NCBI GenBank assembly: GCA_963849305.1 | Contig: CAWKGV010000023.1 | Span: 186,001-250,000, forward strand | Direction: 5' to 3' | Length of the DNA stretch: 64,000 nucleotides | Origin: CAWKGV01 sp963849305 | GTDB lineage: Bacteria; Pseudomonadota; Alphaproteobacteria; Acetobacterales; Acetobacteraceae | Made by a program: the position numbers and the translations under genes | Part shown: positions 1-8,498 of the stretch, in pieces | Numbering within the stretch: the stretch's first letter is position 1 | Layout of the letters: each line of letters starts with the position of its first letter | The notes under the pieces: model-generated | Database searches by the model: none | What the model was told of the DNA's origin: nothing | Seen by the model: only the letters and a program-made list of their open reading frames with translations

Positions 1-819
1 CTGGTCGGCGTCGCCGGGCACCAGCGGGAGATCGGGTGCCAGGTCAAGCTCAAGGCGCGCGGAATGCTCGGTGAATCGCGGCTCGAAGGCCGCGGTCAAG
101 CGCATGAGCAGGCCGCCCAGCTCGATGCTGTCGGCGGGCGGCTGATGCTCGGTCAACTCCACGCGCGAGAGGCCCAGCAGATCGTCGATCAACCGGTTCA
201 TACGCGCGGCCTGCTCGGCCATGATGGCGAGAAAGCGCCGTTGCGCCGGGGCGTCGTCCGCCGCCGGCCCTCGCAACGTCTCGATGAAGCCGATCAGGGA
301 GGCGAGCGGGGTGCGCAGCTCGTGGCTGGCATTGGCGACGAAATCGGCTCGCATCCGCTCCACCGCGCGCTCGCGGGTGCGGTCCGACAGCACCACCAGC
401 GCCCGCCCGCCATCGGCCAGCGGCGGGTCGAGCGGCACGACGGCGGCGCGCACCTCGCGCGCGACCGGAACCGGCAGCGACAGCTCGGCGGCTTGTGGGG
501 CGGCCGAAGCGAAGGCGCGGTCGATCGCCGCGCGCAGCCCCGGATGGCGCAGCACAGCCAGTATCTCGGTGCCGAAGGCGGCGCGAGCGGCAGCATTGCT
601 TCGCCGGACGCCGCGCTCGGCATCAAGCACGATGAGCGGGTCCGGCAATCGCTCTAGCACCGCCGCGTCGGCACGGCGCATGATCTCCAGCTCGTCGGCG
701 CGACGCGCGATCAGCCGGTGCAACCGCTGCACCTCCTGCTGGGCGCCGCGTAGCCGGCCCCAGAGCGTGAGCGCCGCGAGTGCCAGCGCGAAGGCGATGA
801 CCGCGACCCCGAAATCCAC
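1..819 (-). CDS. PhoR-like sensor histidine kinase, C-terminus cut by window edge
   Basis: Membrane sensor kinase that would autophosphorylate and pass phosphate to a response regulator, probably PhoB-like. The GTG start at 817-819 is chosen because GGAGG lies just upstream and the first ~20 residues form one hydrophobic segment. A PAS-like middle part follows (ERLPDPLIVLDAERG, about residue 55). The dimerisation box HELRTPLASLIGF has its phospho-accepting His near residue 166, followed by a typical second helix (MNRLIDDLLGLSRVE). The ATP-binding domain would lie beyond base 1. It is divergent from paaC, with about 50 bases between. The PhoR assignment is by domain order only; another class I kinase is possible. 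Confidence 0.85.
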   Translation of the reverse strand, partial: MDFGVAVIAFALALAALTLWGRLRGAQQEVQRLHRLIARRADELEIMRRADAAVLERLPDPLIVLDAERGVRRSNAAARAAFGTEILAVLRHPGLRAAIDRAFASAAPQAAELSLPVPVAREVRAAVVPLDPPLADGGRALVVLSDRTRERAVERMRADFVANASHELRTPLASLIGFIETLRGPAADDAPAQRRFLAIMAEQAARMNRLIDDLLGLSRVELTEHQPPADSIELGGLLMRLTAAFEPRFTEHSARLELDLAPDLPLVPGDADQ

Positions 820-870
820 GCTGCCTCCGGAAAGTTGGTTCGATGCGAACAGGAGAGCGAGCGCGGCGCG

Positions 871-1665
871 ATGTCCAGCCCGCGCGCTACCATCTATGCC
901 GCCATGACCCTTTCCTTCGAGCCGACCCCGCGCATCCTGTTCCTGCTCCGCCGCGCCGACGACGCGCTGGTGCTGGGCCATCGCCTGTCGGAGTGGTGCG
1001 GGGCGGGGCCGATGCCGGAGGAAGACCTGGCGCTGGCCAACATCGCGCTCGACCAGATCGGGTTGGCGCGTGTGCTGTATCAGGCTGCCGGCGAGGCGAC
1101 CGGCCACACCGAGGACCAGCTCGCCTATTTGCGGACCGAGGGTCAATATTATAACTGCCTGCTGGTCGAGCGGCCAAACGGCGACTTTGCCCAGACGATC
1201 GTGCGCCAGCTTCTCTATAGCGCGGCGCTCGACCCGTTCTGGCGGTTCGCCTGCGTCGCGACCGACCCGGCGGTTGCCGCGATCGCCGCCAAGGCCGTGA
1301 AGGAATCCGCCTATCACCTGCGTCATGCCGCGGAATGGACGGTGCGGCTTGGCGACGGCACCGAGGAGAGTCATCGGCGTGCGCAGGACGCGCTGGACGC
1401 CCTCTGGCCCTATACCGGCGAGCTGTTCGAGGCCGATGTCGCCGACGCGGAACTCATTACTAGCGGGCTCGCGCCGGACCCCGCCGCCGTTCGCGCGACC
1501 TGGAGCACGTCGCTCGACGACGTCTTGGCCCGCGCCACCCTCGCGCGCCCTGCCGACGGCTGGATGCAGACCGGCGGCCGGGCGGGCCGGCATAGCGAGC
1601 ATCTCGGGTATTTGCTGGCCGAGCTGCAATATCTTCAGCGTACGTATCGGGGCGCCCAGTGGTGA
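871..1665 (+). CDS. paaC: 1,2-phenylacetyl-CoA epoxidase subunit PaaC
   Basis: Structural, non-catalytic subunit of the PaaABCE di-iron monooxygenase that epoxidises the ring of phenylacetyl-CoA. The protein is all-helical ferritin-like and carries the family signatures LGHRLSEWCG near residue 40, EEDLALANIALDQIG and KESAYHLRHA, ending HSEHLGYLLAELQYLQRTY. About 265 residues from ATG 871, close to the usual ~250. Other possible starts are TTG 835 and ATG 904; none has an ideally spaced ribosome site. It overlaps or abuts paaD. Oddly, paaA and paaB are not upstream and paaE is not downstream, so the rest of the complex must be encoded elsewhere or be missing. Confidence 0.9.
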   Translation: MSSPRATIYAAMTLSFEPTPRILFLLRRADDALVLGHRLSEWCGAGPMPEEDLALANIALDQIGLARVLYQAAGEATGHTEDQLAYLRTEGQYYNCLLVERPNGDFAQTIVRQLLYSAALDPFWRFACVATDPAVAAIAAKAVKESAYHLRHAAEWTVRLGDGTEESHRRAQDALDALWPYTGELFEADVADAELITSGLAPDPAAVRATWSTSLDDVLARATLARPADGWMQTGGRAGRHSEHLGYLLAELQYLQRTYRGAQW

Positions 1666-1673
1666 AGGACGAA

Positions 1674-2177
1674 ATGGCGAGCGAGGGCGAGGCCACGGAG
1701 GCGCTGCGGCGCCGAGCCGAGGCAGCCGTTTCGGCCGTAGCCGATCCGGAACTGCCGTTCCTCACCGTCGCCGATCTCGGCATCCTGCGCGACGTAAGCG
1801 TGCGGGACGGGATCGTGGAGGTCGCGATCACGCCCACCTATTCCGGTTGCCCGGCGATGACCATGATCGCGCTGGAGATCGAGACGGCGCTGGCGAAGGC
1901 CGGGATCGCGAACGGGCGCGTGCGCACCGTGCTCTCCCCGGCCTGGACGACAGACTGGCTAAGCGAGGCGGGGCGCACCAAGCTGGCCGCGGAAGGCATT
2001 GCCCCCCCTGAGCCTGCCGGCTCGCGCCGGGCGTTGTTCGGCGAGGGATGCCCGGCTTGTCTGCGCTGCGGGAGCGCCGCGACGGAACGGATCAGCGCGT
2101 TCGGCTCGACCGCCTGCAAGGCGCTACACCGGTGTCTCGATTGCCGCGAGCCGTTCGAGGTGTTCAAGTGTCATTGA
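1674..2177 (+). CDS. paaD: 1,2-phenylacetyl-CoA epoxidase maturation protein PaaD
   Basis: PaaD belongs to the MIP18/DUF59 family and is thought to help insert or maintain iron in the phenylacetyl-CoA epoxidase. The N-terminal half has the DUF59 signature DPELPFLTVADLGILRDV and TYSGCPAM. The C-terminal part has the PaaD-specific cysteine cluster (CPACLRCGS, then FGSTACKALHRCLDCREPF and a terminal FKCH). ATG 1674 is preceded by AAGGA; GTG 1659 or 1662, overlapping the paaC stop, is equally possible. Spacing to paaC implies one transcript. The next gene is on the other strand, so the reductase gene paaE is not present here. Confidence 0.9.
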   Translation: MASEGEATEALRRRAEAAVSAVADPELPFLTVADLGILRDVSVRDGIVEVAITPTYSGCPAMTMIALEIETALAKAGIANGRVRTVLSPAWTTDWLSEAGRTKLAAEGIAPPEPAGSRRALFGEGCPACLRCGSAATERISAFGSTACKALHRCLDCREPFEVFKCH

Positions 2178-2219
2178 AAACTCGGCCATCCAGGTCTTGC
2201 GGCAGCGGTCGGAACAGGC

Positions 2220-2915
2220 TCAGTGGATCTCGCCCGAGCGGCGGATTGCCTCACGCAGCTTGGCGGGCGTGAAATCGGGGGCGCGGCAGATGTCGAGGAT
2301 CACCTTCTCGCGTCGCGCGATCAGCTCGACCGCCGCGGGCAGCTTCTTCACCGCCTCTGCCGGCACCACCACCGCGCCGTGCCGGTCGGCGTGGATCACG
2401 TCGTCATGCGCGGCGTTCATGCCGTGGACGTTCACCGGCTTGCCGAAATCGACCATGTGAACATGAGCGTGACTTGGCCCGACGCAGCCGCCGATGATCT
2501 GAAACCCTTCAGCCCAGGCGTCGATGTCGCGATACGAACCGTTCGTCACACAGCCGAGCGCGCCGAGCGCCTTGTGGATGGTCGAGTTCACCTCGCCCCA
2601 CCAGGCGCCGTAGCCGGGCGTGTCGTCGAGGTCTTGCAGCACGACGACGGTCGGCAGGTCGGCATCGGCCACGTAGTCGTAATAATCGAGCCGGTTCGCC
2701 ACCGTCCCGCGCGGCGGCTCCTTGGCTCGGATCGTGCCCACGCGAGCGAGCCCAACGATTGGCGGCAGCTTGGGCTCGATCGGGACCAGCGGCTGGGTGG
2801 TGAAGCCGATGGCCCGACGCTCCGGCGCCACCAATTCCAGCGCGTTGCAGATCGTGGGCGTGTCCCATTGCCTTAGCGCATCGAGGTCGGCCCGCGCGAA
2901 CAGCCGCTCCGCCAT
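2220..2915 (-). CDS. RraA-family protein (HMG/oxaloacetate aldolase-like)
   Basis: Protein of 231 residues in the RraA/demethylmenaquinone methyltransferase-like fold. Members are either class II aldolases acting on 4-hydroxy-4-methyl-2-oxoglutarate or oxaloacetate, or regulators of RNase E. The family features are the N-terminal DTPTICNAL, the central GAWWGEVNSTIHKALGALG and GCVTNGSYRDIDA (the G-x-R-D substrate/metal loop), and a C-terminal HADRHGAVVVP. ATG 2913-2915 has AGGAG eight bases upstream; a longer reading to 2975 lacks such support. An aldolase is likelier than an RNase E inhibitor given the conserved R-D motif, but the substrate cannot be told. Confidence 0.8.
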   Translation of the reverse strand: MAERLFARADLDALRQWDTPTICNALELVAPERRAIGFTTQPLVPIEPKLPPIVGLARVGTIRAKEPPRGTVANRLDYYDYVADADLPTVVVLQDLDDTPGYGAWWGEVNSTIHKALGALGCVTNGSYRDIDAWAEGFQIIGGCVGPSHAHVHMVDFGKPVNVHGMNAAHDDVIHADRHGAVVVPAEAVKKLPAAVELIARREKVILDICRAPDFTPAKLREAIRRSGEIH

Positions 2916-3075
2916 GATCGGTCTCCTGCGTTTGCCAGGCAGTCTCGCGCCCGGGGACGCTGACACGCAACCCACGGCTATCTCCCCCTCCTTCGCCCGC
3001 CAGTCGGCTTGCCCGCCCCTTGCGGCGCCCGGTTCGCTGTGGTGTTAGTGCCCGCCTGCTGTAGAGGCTGACCTG

Positions 3076-3357
3076 ATGGCGTCCACCTTCGAAACTGTTG
3101 CCGGCATCATCTCCGAGACGTGCGACATTCCGCGCGAGAAGATCACGCCCGAGAGCCACGCGATCAACGATCTCGGCATTGACAGCCTCGACTTTCTCGA
3201 CGTTGCCTTTGCGATCGACAAGGCGTTTGGGATCAAGATGCCGCTCGAGGAATGGACCCAGGACGTGAATGACGGAAAGGCCTCTTCTGATCGCTATTTT
3301 GTCATGAAGGGCCTTTGCGCGAACATCGATTCGCTGGTTTCGGCCAAAGCCGCCTGA
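3076..3357 (+). CDS. acpXL: Acyl carrier protein AcpXL for very-long-chain lipid A acyl chains
   Basis: Specialised acyl carrier protein that carries the growing 27-hydroxy-octacosanoate-type chain. 93 residues, the length typical of AcpXL (about 92-94) and longer than housekeeping AcpP (~78). The phosphopantetheine attachment Ser is residue 37 in GIDSLDFLD. An extra stretch after helix III (EEWTQDVNDGKASSDRY) is also AcpXL-like. It is the first gene of a same-strand run matching the rhizobial order acpXL, fabZXL, fabF2XL, fabF1XL, adh2XL, lpxXL, which is what fixes the identification; on sequence alone it is only 'an ACP'. Confidence 0.88.
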   Translation: MASTFETVAGIISETCDIPREKITPESHAINDLGIDSLDFLDVAFAIDKAFGIKMPLEEWTQDVNDGKASSDRYFVMKGLCANIDSLVSAKAA

Positions 3358-3366
3358 ACCCTTGGG

Positions 3367-3840
3367 ATGCGGCTCGAATACTTCGAGATGTTGGACCGGG
3401 TTCTGGAGATCGACCTGGAGCATAGAATCTCGCGCGCGGAATGCATAGTTCCCGACCAGAGCCCGGTATTCCAGGGCCATTTCCCCGGCCATCCAATTCT
3501 GCCCGGTGTGCTGATGATCGAGGCCATGGCCCAGACCGGCGGATGGCTGGTGCTTGGGTTGCTGCGGTTCGCGCGGATGCCCTTTCTCGCTCAGGTAAGG
3601 GAGGCGAAGATGCGCGCCTTCGTCGGACCTGGCCAACGTCTCGCGACCGAGGCGCGGCTGCTGCATGACGGCTCGGGCTATGCGGTGGCGGCCGGACGGA
3701 TCGAGGCGGAAGGGAAGACGGTGGCAGACGCCGAGTTGCTGTACCGCGTAGTGCCGTTCCCCGCTGAGCAGTTGAGACAGTCGATGCGTGACGCGGCGCT
3801 CCGGGTAGCGGTGCCGGAAGGGCTGCTCGATGTCGCGTGA
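3367..3840 (+). CDS. fabZXL: 3-hydroxyacyl-ACP dehydratase FabZXL
   Basis: Dehydrates 3-hydroxyacyl-AcpXL during very-long-chain fatty acid elongation. Hot-dog fold protein of 157 residues with the FabZ active-site block GHFPGHPILPGVLMIEAMAQ; catalytic His is residue 38 and Glu residue 52, 14 apart as in E. coli FabZ. It begins 9 bases after acpXL and its 3' end overlaps the next synthase gene by 11 bases, indicating translational coupling. The C-terminal ~15 residues are extra compared with ordinary FabZ. Confidence 0.88.
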   Translation: MRLEYFEMLDRVLEIDLEHRISRAECIVPDQSPVFQGHFPGHPILPGVLMIEAMAQTGGWLVLGLLRFARMPFLAQVREAKMRAFVGPGQRLATEARLLHDGSGYAVAAGRIEAEGKTVADAELLYRVVPFPAEQLRQSMRDAALRVAVPEGLLDVA

Positions 3841-5020
3841 GCGTGACGCGCTGATCACCGGCATCGGTCTCGTCTCCTGTTTGGGTGAAGGGCTGGACGC
3901 CCACTGGGCGGCGCTCGACCGCGAGGGCGGGTTCCAGCCGGCGGTCGATGCCGAACGCTTCGCGCCGTTCCTGGTACATCCGATCGTCCGGTTAGAGCTG
4001 GACGGCCAGATTCCCCGGCGCAGTGACCAACGCCAAATGGAACCGTGGCAGCGGATCGGAACCTATGCCGCCGGGCTGGCGCTGGAGCAGGCGGGGGTGA
4101 AGTCGGATGCGGCCCTGCTCGCCCGGACCGAGATGATCGTTTGCGCCGGCGGCGGCGAGCGAGATTTTGCCGTGGACGACGCGATCCTGTCCGCCATGCC
4201 CAAATCGGCCGAGCCCGACGCGCTGCTTAACGAACGGCTGATGAGCGATCTTCGACCGACCCTGTTCCTCGCCCAGCTCTCGAATTTGCTCGCCGGCAAC
4301 ATCTCCATCGTGCACGGCGTCGTCGGTTCCTCTCGGACGTTCATGGGCGAGGAGGCGGCGGGGGCCGACGCCGTGCGCATCGCCTGCGCCCGCATCGCCG
4401 CCGGCCAGGGCGACATCTTCCTAGTGGGCGGGTCATACAACGCGGAGCGGCCGGAGGTATTGCTCAACTACGAGCTTGGGCGGACGCTCTGGAAGGGGCC
4501 GTTCGCTCCGATCTGGGCGCGTCAGATCGAGGGCGGAGGAATCATCCTTGGCTCGCTCGGCTGTTTCCTGGTAATCGAAAGCCGCGCGCACGCCAAATCG
4601 CGCGGAGCGGCGCCGCTCGCCGGCATTGCCGCGATCGGCGCTGACCGGTGCCGCCGCCGACCCGGCGAGGCGGCGGCCAACGCGGCCCGCCAGTTCGAAG
4701 CGATGTGCGCCCTCATCGACATGCCCCATGCGGCGGTGATCTCGGCGGCCTCCGGGGCGCCGGCGGCGACGATCGAGGAGCGCGCGTTCCTCGATCGCAC
4801 CGGGCTCCCGGTGCGCGCGGCCGCTACGGCGCTCGGCCATGCGCTGGAGCCGTCATTTCCCGCTGCGGTCGCGCTCGCGGCCATGACGGTCGGCCAAGGC
4901 CGGCTGTTCCCGCCGTTGGAAACGGTCGAGGCACCGATGGAACATCCCTTGCGTCAGGCCATCGTGACATCCTGGGGGCATTGGCGGGGCGAGGCGATTG
5001 CCCTGGTCACGGCGGCATAG
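3830..5020 (+). CDS. fabF2XL: FabF2XL-like ketoacyl synthase homologue lacking catalytic residues
   Basis: Thiolase-fold protein of 396 residues in the FabF position of the cluster. It begins DALITGIGLVSCLGEGLDAHW like other ketosynthases. The nucleophile elbow, normally TACASG, reads GSSRTFMGEEAAGADAV with no Cys. The first catalytic His region (NAHGTGT in the neighbour) reads SAASGAPA. Only the second His region is partly kept (ALGHALEPSFPAAVAL). It therefore resembles the chain-length-factor or KS-beta subunit of paired synthases and probably works with the following FabF1XL. The fold and context are seen; heterodimer formation is inferred. Overlaps fabZXL by 11 bases and ends 14 bases before fabF1XL. 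Confidence 0.8.
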   Translation: MSRERDALITGIGLVSCLGEGLDAHWAALDREGGFQPAVDAERFAPFLVHPIVRLELDGQIPRRSDQRQMEPWQRIGTYAAGLALEQAGVKSDAALLARTEMIVCAGGGERDFAVDDAILSAMPKSAEPDALLNERLMSDLRPTLFLAQLSNLLAGNISIVHGVVGSSRTFMGEEAAGADAVRIACARIAAGQGDIFLVGGSYNAERPEVLLNYELGRTLWKGPFAPIWARQIEGGGIILGSLGCFLVIESRAHAKSRGAAPLAGIAAIGADRCRRRPGEAAANAARQFEAMCALIDMPHAAVISAASGAPAATIEERAFLDRTGLPVRAAATALGHALEPSFPAAVALAAMTVGQGRLFPPLETVEAPMEHPLRQAIVTSWGHWRGEAIALVTAA

Positions 5021-5034
5021 CGGGGAGCGTGAGT

Positions 5035-6316
5035 ATGGCGCGCGACTTGGACAGCCACGGACGCCCGGTGGTCGTCGTCACCGGCATGGGCGTGCTCACC
5101 TCGCTCGGCCAGGGGTTAGAGGACAACTGGGCCCGGCTCACGGCCGGCCAGTCGGGCATCCGCCGGATCAGGCGTTTTCCGCTCGCCGGGCTGCGGACGA
5201 CGATCGCGGGGGCCGTCGATTTCCTGCCGGTGACCGACCCCTCTTCGGCGAGCCTGTGTGAATTGATGGCCTTGCTGGCGGCGGAGGAGGCGATCACCGC
5301 CGCTTCCATCGGGAGCAAGGGCGACTTCCCCGGCCCGTTGTTCCTGGCGCTCGACCCGGTCGAGTTAGAGTGGCGACACCGGCGGACGCTGGCCGAAGCG
5401 GCGGCCGTCAGCGAGACCGTTACTTACGACGATCTGCTCCGGGTCGCCGGGGCGGACGAATTCATGCCCTGGCACCAGCGATTTCTGTTCGGCTCTGTAG
5501 CGGAGGCGCTGGCCGAGCGATTCGGCACCAAGGGTTCGCCGATCGCCACCTCGACCGCCTGCGCGTCAGGCGCGACCGCTATCCAGCTCGGGGTCGAGGC
5601 GATCCGCCGTGGCGAGGCTGACGCTGCCCTCTGCGTGGGCGCCGCCGCCTCGGTGAACGTGGAGACCGTGATCCGCTTCTCGTTACTCTCGGCGCTGTCC
5701 ACTCGCAACGACCCCCCGGAAGGGGCGGCGCGGCCGTTCAGCAAGGACCGCGACGGCTTCGTGATGGCCGAGGGCGCCGGGGCTTTTGTACCTGGAGAGC
5801 CTCGCGCACGCGACCGCGCGCGGGGCGTGCATTCTGGGGGTGGTGGAAGGCTGCGGCGAGATGGCCGACAGCTTCCATCGCACCCGCTCCTCGCCCGACG
5901 GCAAGCCGATCATCGCCTGTATGCGCAACGCGCTGGCCGACGCTGGCCTGGCGCCGGACGCGATCGGCTACATCAACGCCCACGGCACCGGCACACCTGA
6001 GAACGACAAGATGGAATGGCTCGGCGTCTCCGCCGTATTCGGCGAGCGCGCCAGTTCCTTGCCGATCTCCTCGAACAAGTCGATGATCGGTCACACGATC
6101 AGCGCCGCCGGCGCGATCGAGGCGGTGTTCACGCTGCTCAGCCTGCGACACGGCCGGCTGCCGCCCACGATCAACCACGAGATGCCGGACCCCGCGCTAC
6201 CGGTCGATTGCGTTCCGAACGTCGCGCGTGACGCCAACGTGACGCACGCTATTTCCAACTCCTTCGGCTTCGGCGGCCAGAATGTCTGTCTGGTACTTGG
6301 CGCCGCGCCAACATGA
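5035..6316 (+). CDS. fabF1XL: FabF1XL ketoacyl-ACP synthase, interrupted by a one-base frameshift
   Basis: Condensing enzyme of very-long-chain fatty acid elongation. Reading from ATG 5035, the nucleophile Cys is near residue 176 (STACASG). The frame then fails in a run of four T at 5784-5787, after AEGAGA. Removing one T gives GAGALYLESLAHA, the normal family sequence, and the second frame continues with NAHGTGT, SNKSMIGHT and the terminal SNSFGFGGQN. All catalytic residues (Cys, two His, Lys) are present but split over two frames, about 426 residues in total. Either a sequencing indel or a recent inactivation. The stop overlaps the next start (ATGA at 6313). Confidence 0.85.
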
Positions 6317-7344
6317 CAATCCGCGCGTTGCAGCTTCTGGCCGAGCGTGAAAGCGCGCTGCAGGCGATCACGCCGCCGCCGCCGCCGGGGCCGGGGGAGC
6401 TGCGGCTGGCCGTGCGCGTGGTCTCGCTCAACCACATCGACGTATGGGGCTTTCGCGGCATGGCGTTCGCCAAGCGCGAGTTGCCGCTGACCATCGGCGC
6501 GGAGGCGGCCTGCGAGGTGGTGGAGGTCGGCGCGGGCGTCAGCGGCTTCGCGCCGGGCGACGACGTGGTGCCATACGCGGCGATCGTCTGCGGCGCGTGC
6601 CGCTTCTGCCGCGCTGGGTGCGAGAATCTGTGCGAGAGCCCGAGCGGCGTGCGCGGCTTCCACCTGGGCGGCTTCGCCCAGGAGATCACGAACCACCCGG
6701 CCCGGCTCACGCTCAAGATCCCATCGGGGGTGCCGCTTCAGGACGCGGCTTGCGTGGCGGTGGCGTATTCGACCGTCGAGCACATGCTGTTCGACAACGC
6801 GGCACTTGAGCCTGGCGACTGGGTGCTGGTCCATGCCGGTGGCTCGGGGATCGGCAGCATCGCCGCGCGAGTCGCCAAGTCGATCGGCTGCACCGTGATC
6901 ACTACCGTCGGCGGCGAAGCCAAGGTGGCCAAAGCGCGCGCGCTGCTCGGCGCCGATCACGTGATCAACTACCGCGAGGAACGGTTCGAGGGAGTCGTGC
7001 GCCGGCTCACCGGCAAGCGCGGCGTGGATGTCGTGTTCGAGCACGTCGGCGCGGAGACATGGAACGGCTCGCTGCTCTCGCTCCGGCGCGGCGGGCGATT
7101 GGTGACGTGCGGCGCGACCTCCGGCGCCTCGGCCAGCATCAATCTTATGCAATTGTTCCAGCAGCAATACCGCATCTTCGGCTCGTTTGGTGCGCCTGTA
7201 AGCGCGCTGGCCCGCGCGCTGGACCGGATCGCCGCCGGCGTCCGGCCGGTGATCGACACCGTGTACCCGCTCGAAGAGATCCGGGCGGGGCTCGAACGCC
7301 TGGAGCGGCGGGACGTGTTCGGCAAGATTCTCGTTACGCTTTGA
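6313..7344 (+). CDS. adh2XL: Zinc-type alcohol dehydrogenase/enoyl reductase Adh2XL
   Basis: Medium-chain dehydrogenase/reductase of 343 residues. Visible features are an N-terminal GroES-like domain, a four-Cys structural zinc lobe (CGACRFCRAGCENLC, about residues 95-110), and a Rossmann fold with VHAGGSGIGSIAARVAKSIG. It sits in the place of adh2XL in the rhizobial lipid A cluster, where the gene is conserved but its exact step is not settled; reduction of the enoyl or keto intermediate is plausible. Translationally coupled to fabF1XL through ATGA. Quinone-reductase-type activity is the alternative. Confidence 0.82.
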   Translation: MTIRALQLLAERESALQAITPPPPPGPGELRLAVRVVSLNHIDVWGFRGMAFAKRELPLTIGAEAACEVVEVGAGVSGFAPGDDVVPYAAIVCGACRFCRAGCENLCESPSGVRGFHLGGFAQEITNHPARLTLKIPSGVPLQDAACVAVAYSTVEHMLFDNAALEPGDWVLVHAGGSGIGSIAARVAKSIGCTVITTVGGEAKVAKARALLGADHVINYREERFEGVVRRLTGKRGVDVVFEHVGAETWNGSLLSLRRGGRLVTCGATSGASASINLMQLFQQQYRIFGSFGAPVSALARALDRIAAGVRPVIDTVYPLEEIRAGLERLERRDVFGKILVTL

Positions 7345-7348
7345 TCTC

Positions 7349-8377
7349 GTGAGAGCACGGCCGAGCCCTCCCCCAACCCCCTCCCGAAAGGCTTTCGGTC
7401 GGGCCGGCCGTCGGCTGGACTCGGGGGGGAGGGGGCTTAGCTTTCCTCTCCCCCTCCCCTTGCGGGAGGGGGTTGGAGGGAGGAGTCGAGAGGCACAAAC
7501 GCCGATACACGATCGGCTGCTGGGGGCCTTGGTCTCCCTGCTGTTCCGCACGCTCGCGCGCACCGACCCCGACCGGTCGTCCGATCTATGCGGCGCGGTC
7601 GCTCGACGGCTGGGGCCGCTTACGCCCGCGCATCGAATCGGCCAGGCCAACCTGCGCGCCGCGTTCCCCGACGCCGAGCCCGCATGGATCGCGGCGACCT
7701 TGCGCGGGGCATGGGAAAATCTCGGACGGGTAGCGGGGGAATACGTGCATCTAGGTCGGCTCTGGGACTTCGACCCGGACCATCCAAATGCCGGCCGGAT
7801 CGAGACCGACGCGGCACCATTGTTTTACCGGCTGCTGGACGACGGCCAGCCCGCGCTTTGCTTTGCCGCCCATCTCGGCAATTGGGAACTGCCGGCAGTC
7901 GCCGCCGCGGCGCACGGGCTCCCCTCGGCGGCGGTCTACCGGATGCCGAATAACCGGGCGATCGCGGCGGAAATCGAGCGCGTCCGCACCCCGCTCATGG
8001 GGCAATTGATTCGCACCCGCGCCCAGGCGCCGCTCGCGATGGCGGCGGCGCTGCAAAACGGCACGCATCTCGGAATGCTCGTGGACCAGCGCCTTTCGCG
8101 CGGCGTGGATGTGACGTTCTTCGGTCAGCGCTGCAAAGCCAACCCGACACTGGCCCGGCTTGCCCGCCTGTTCGACTGCCCCGTCGTCGGCGTGCGGGTG
8201 GTACGGCTGCCCGGTCGGCGGTTTCGGGTGGACGCGACGGGACCGCTCGCCTTGCCGCGCGACCCGCAAGGGAAGGTGGACGTGCCAGCCGCCACCCAGG
8301 CGATCACGGAGGTCATCGAGGGCTGGATCCGCGAGCACCCCGACCAGTGGCTTTGGTTCCACCGCCGCTGGCGCTGA
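7349..8377 (+). CDS. lpxXL: Lipid A very-long-chain acyltransferase LpxXL
   Basis: LpxL/HtrB-family inner-membrane acyltransferase expected to move the very-long-chain acyl group from AcpXL to lipid A. The catalytic H-x4-E motif is HLGNWE (about residue 174 of the long reading), with later family blocks RNKANP-like region FFGQRCKANPTLARLA and the terminal HPDQWLWFHRRW. The start is uncertain: GTG 7349 makes the first ~45 residues read through a GC-rich palindromic repeat (7366-7488), which homologues lack. The true protein probably begins near the segment IHDRLLGALVSLL (about 7505), but no good start codon is visible there. Last gene of the cluster. Confidence 0.82.
   Translation: MRARPSPPPTPSRKAFGRAGRRLDSGGRGLSFPLPLPLREGVGGRSREAQTPIHDRLLGALVSLLFRTLARTDPDRSSDLCGAVARRLGPLTPAHRIGQANLRAAFPDAEPAWIAATLRGAWENLGRVAGEYVHLGRLWDFDPDHPNAGRIETDAAPLFYRLLDDGQPALCFAAHLGNWELPAVAAAAHGLPSAAVYRMPNNRAIAAEIERVRTPLMGQLIRTRAQAPLAMAAALQNGTHLGMLVDQRLSRGVDVTFFGQRCKANPTLARLARLFDCPVVGVRVVRLPGRRFRVDATGPLALPRDPQGKVDVPAATQAITEVIEGWIREHPDQWLWFHRRWR
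7366..7488. repeat. GC-rich palindromic intergenic repeat inside the lpxXL 5' region
   Basis: Two arms rich in CCCTCCCCC / GGGGGAGGG flank a second palindrome (GAAAGGCTTTC-type and GGCCGGCC). The same CCCTCTCCC...GGGAGAGGG theme recurs at 9224-9252, 35859-35895 and 58769-58790. Its position between the adh2XL stop and the conserved part of lpxXL suggests insertion of a REP-like element into the leader. Confidence 0.6.
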
Positions 8378-8498
8378 GCCGGCGGCGTTCAACTCCTCGG
8401 GAACAGGGCGGCTGAATGTGCCCGGCGAGCGGTGCGGCACGTTGATTGAGCGACCACGTTCGTTGCCACCACAATTTCCGACGGAAGGAGATCAGCGG

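Noticed and set aside
4648..5034. Extended start of fabF1XL by about 130 codons.
   Set aside because: That part overlaps fabF2XL in another frame and has no ketosynthase similarity.
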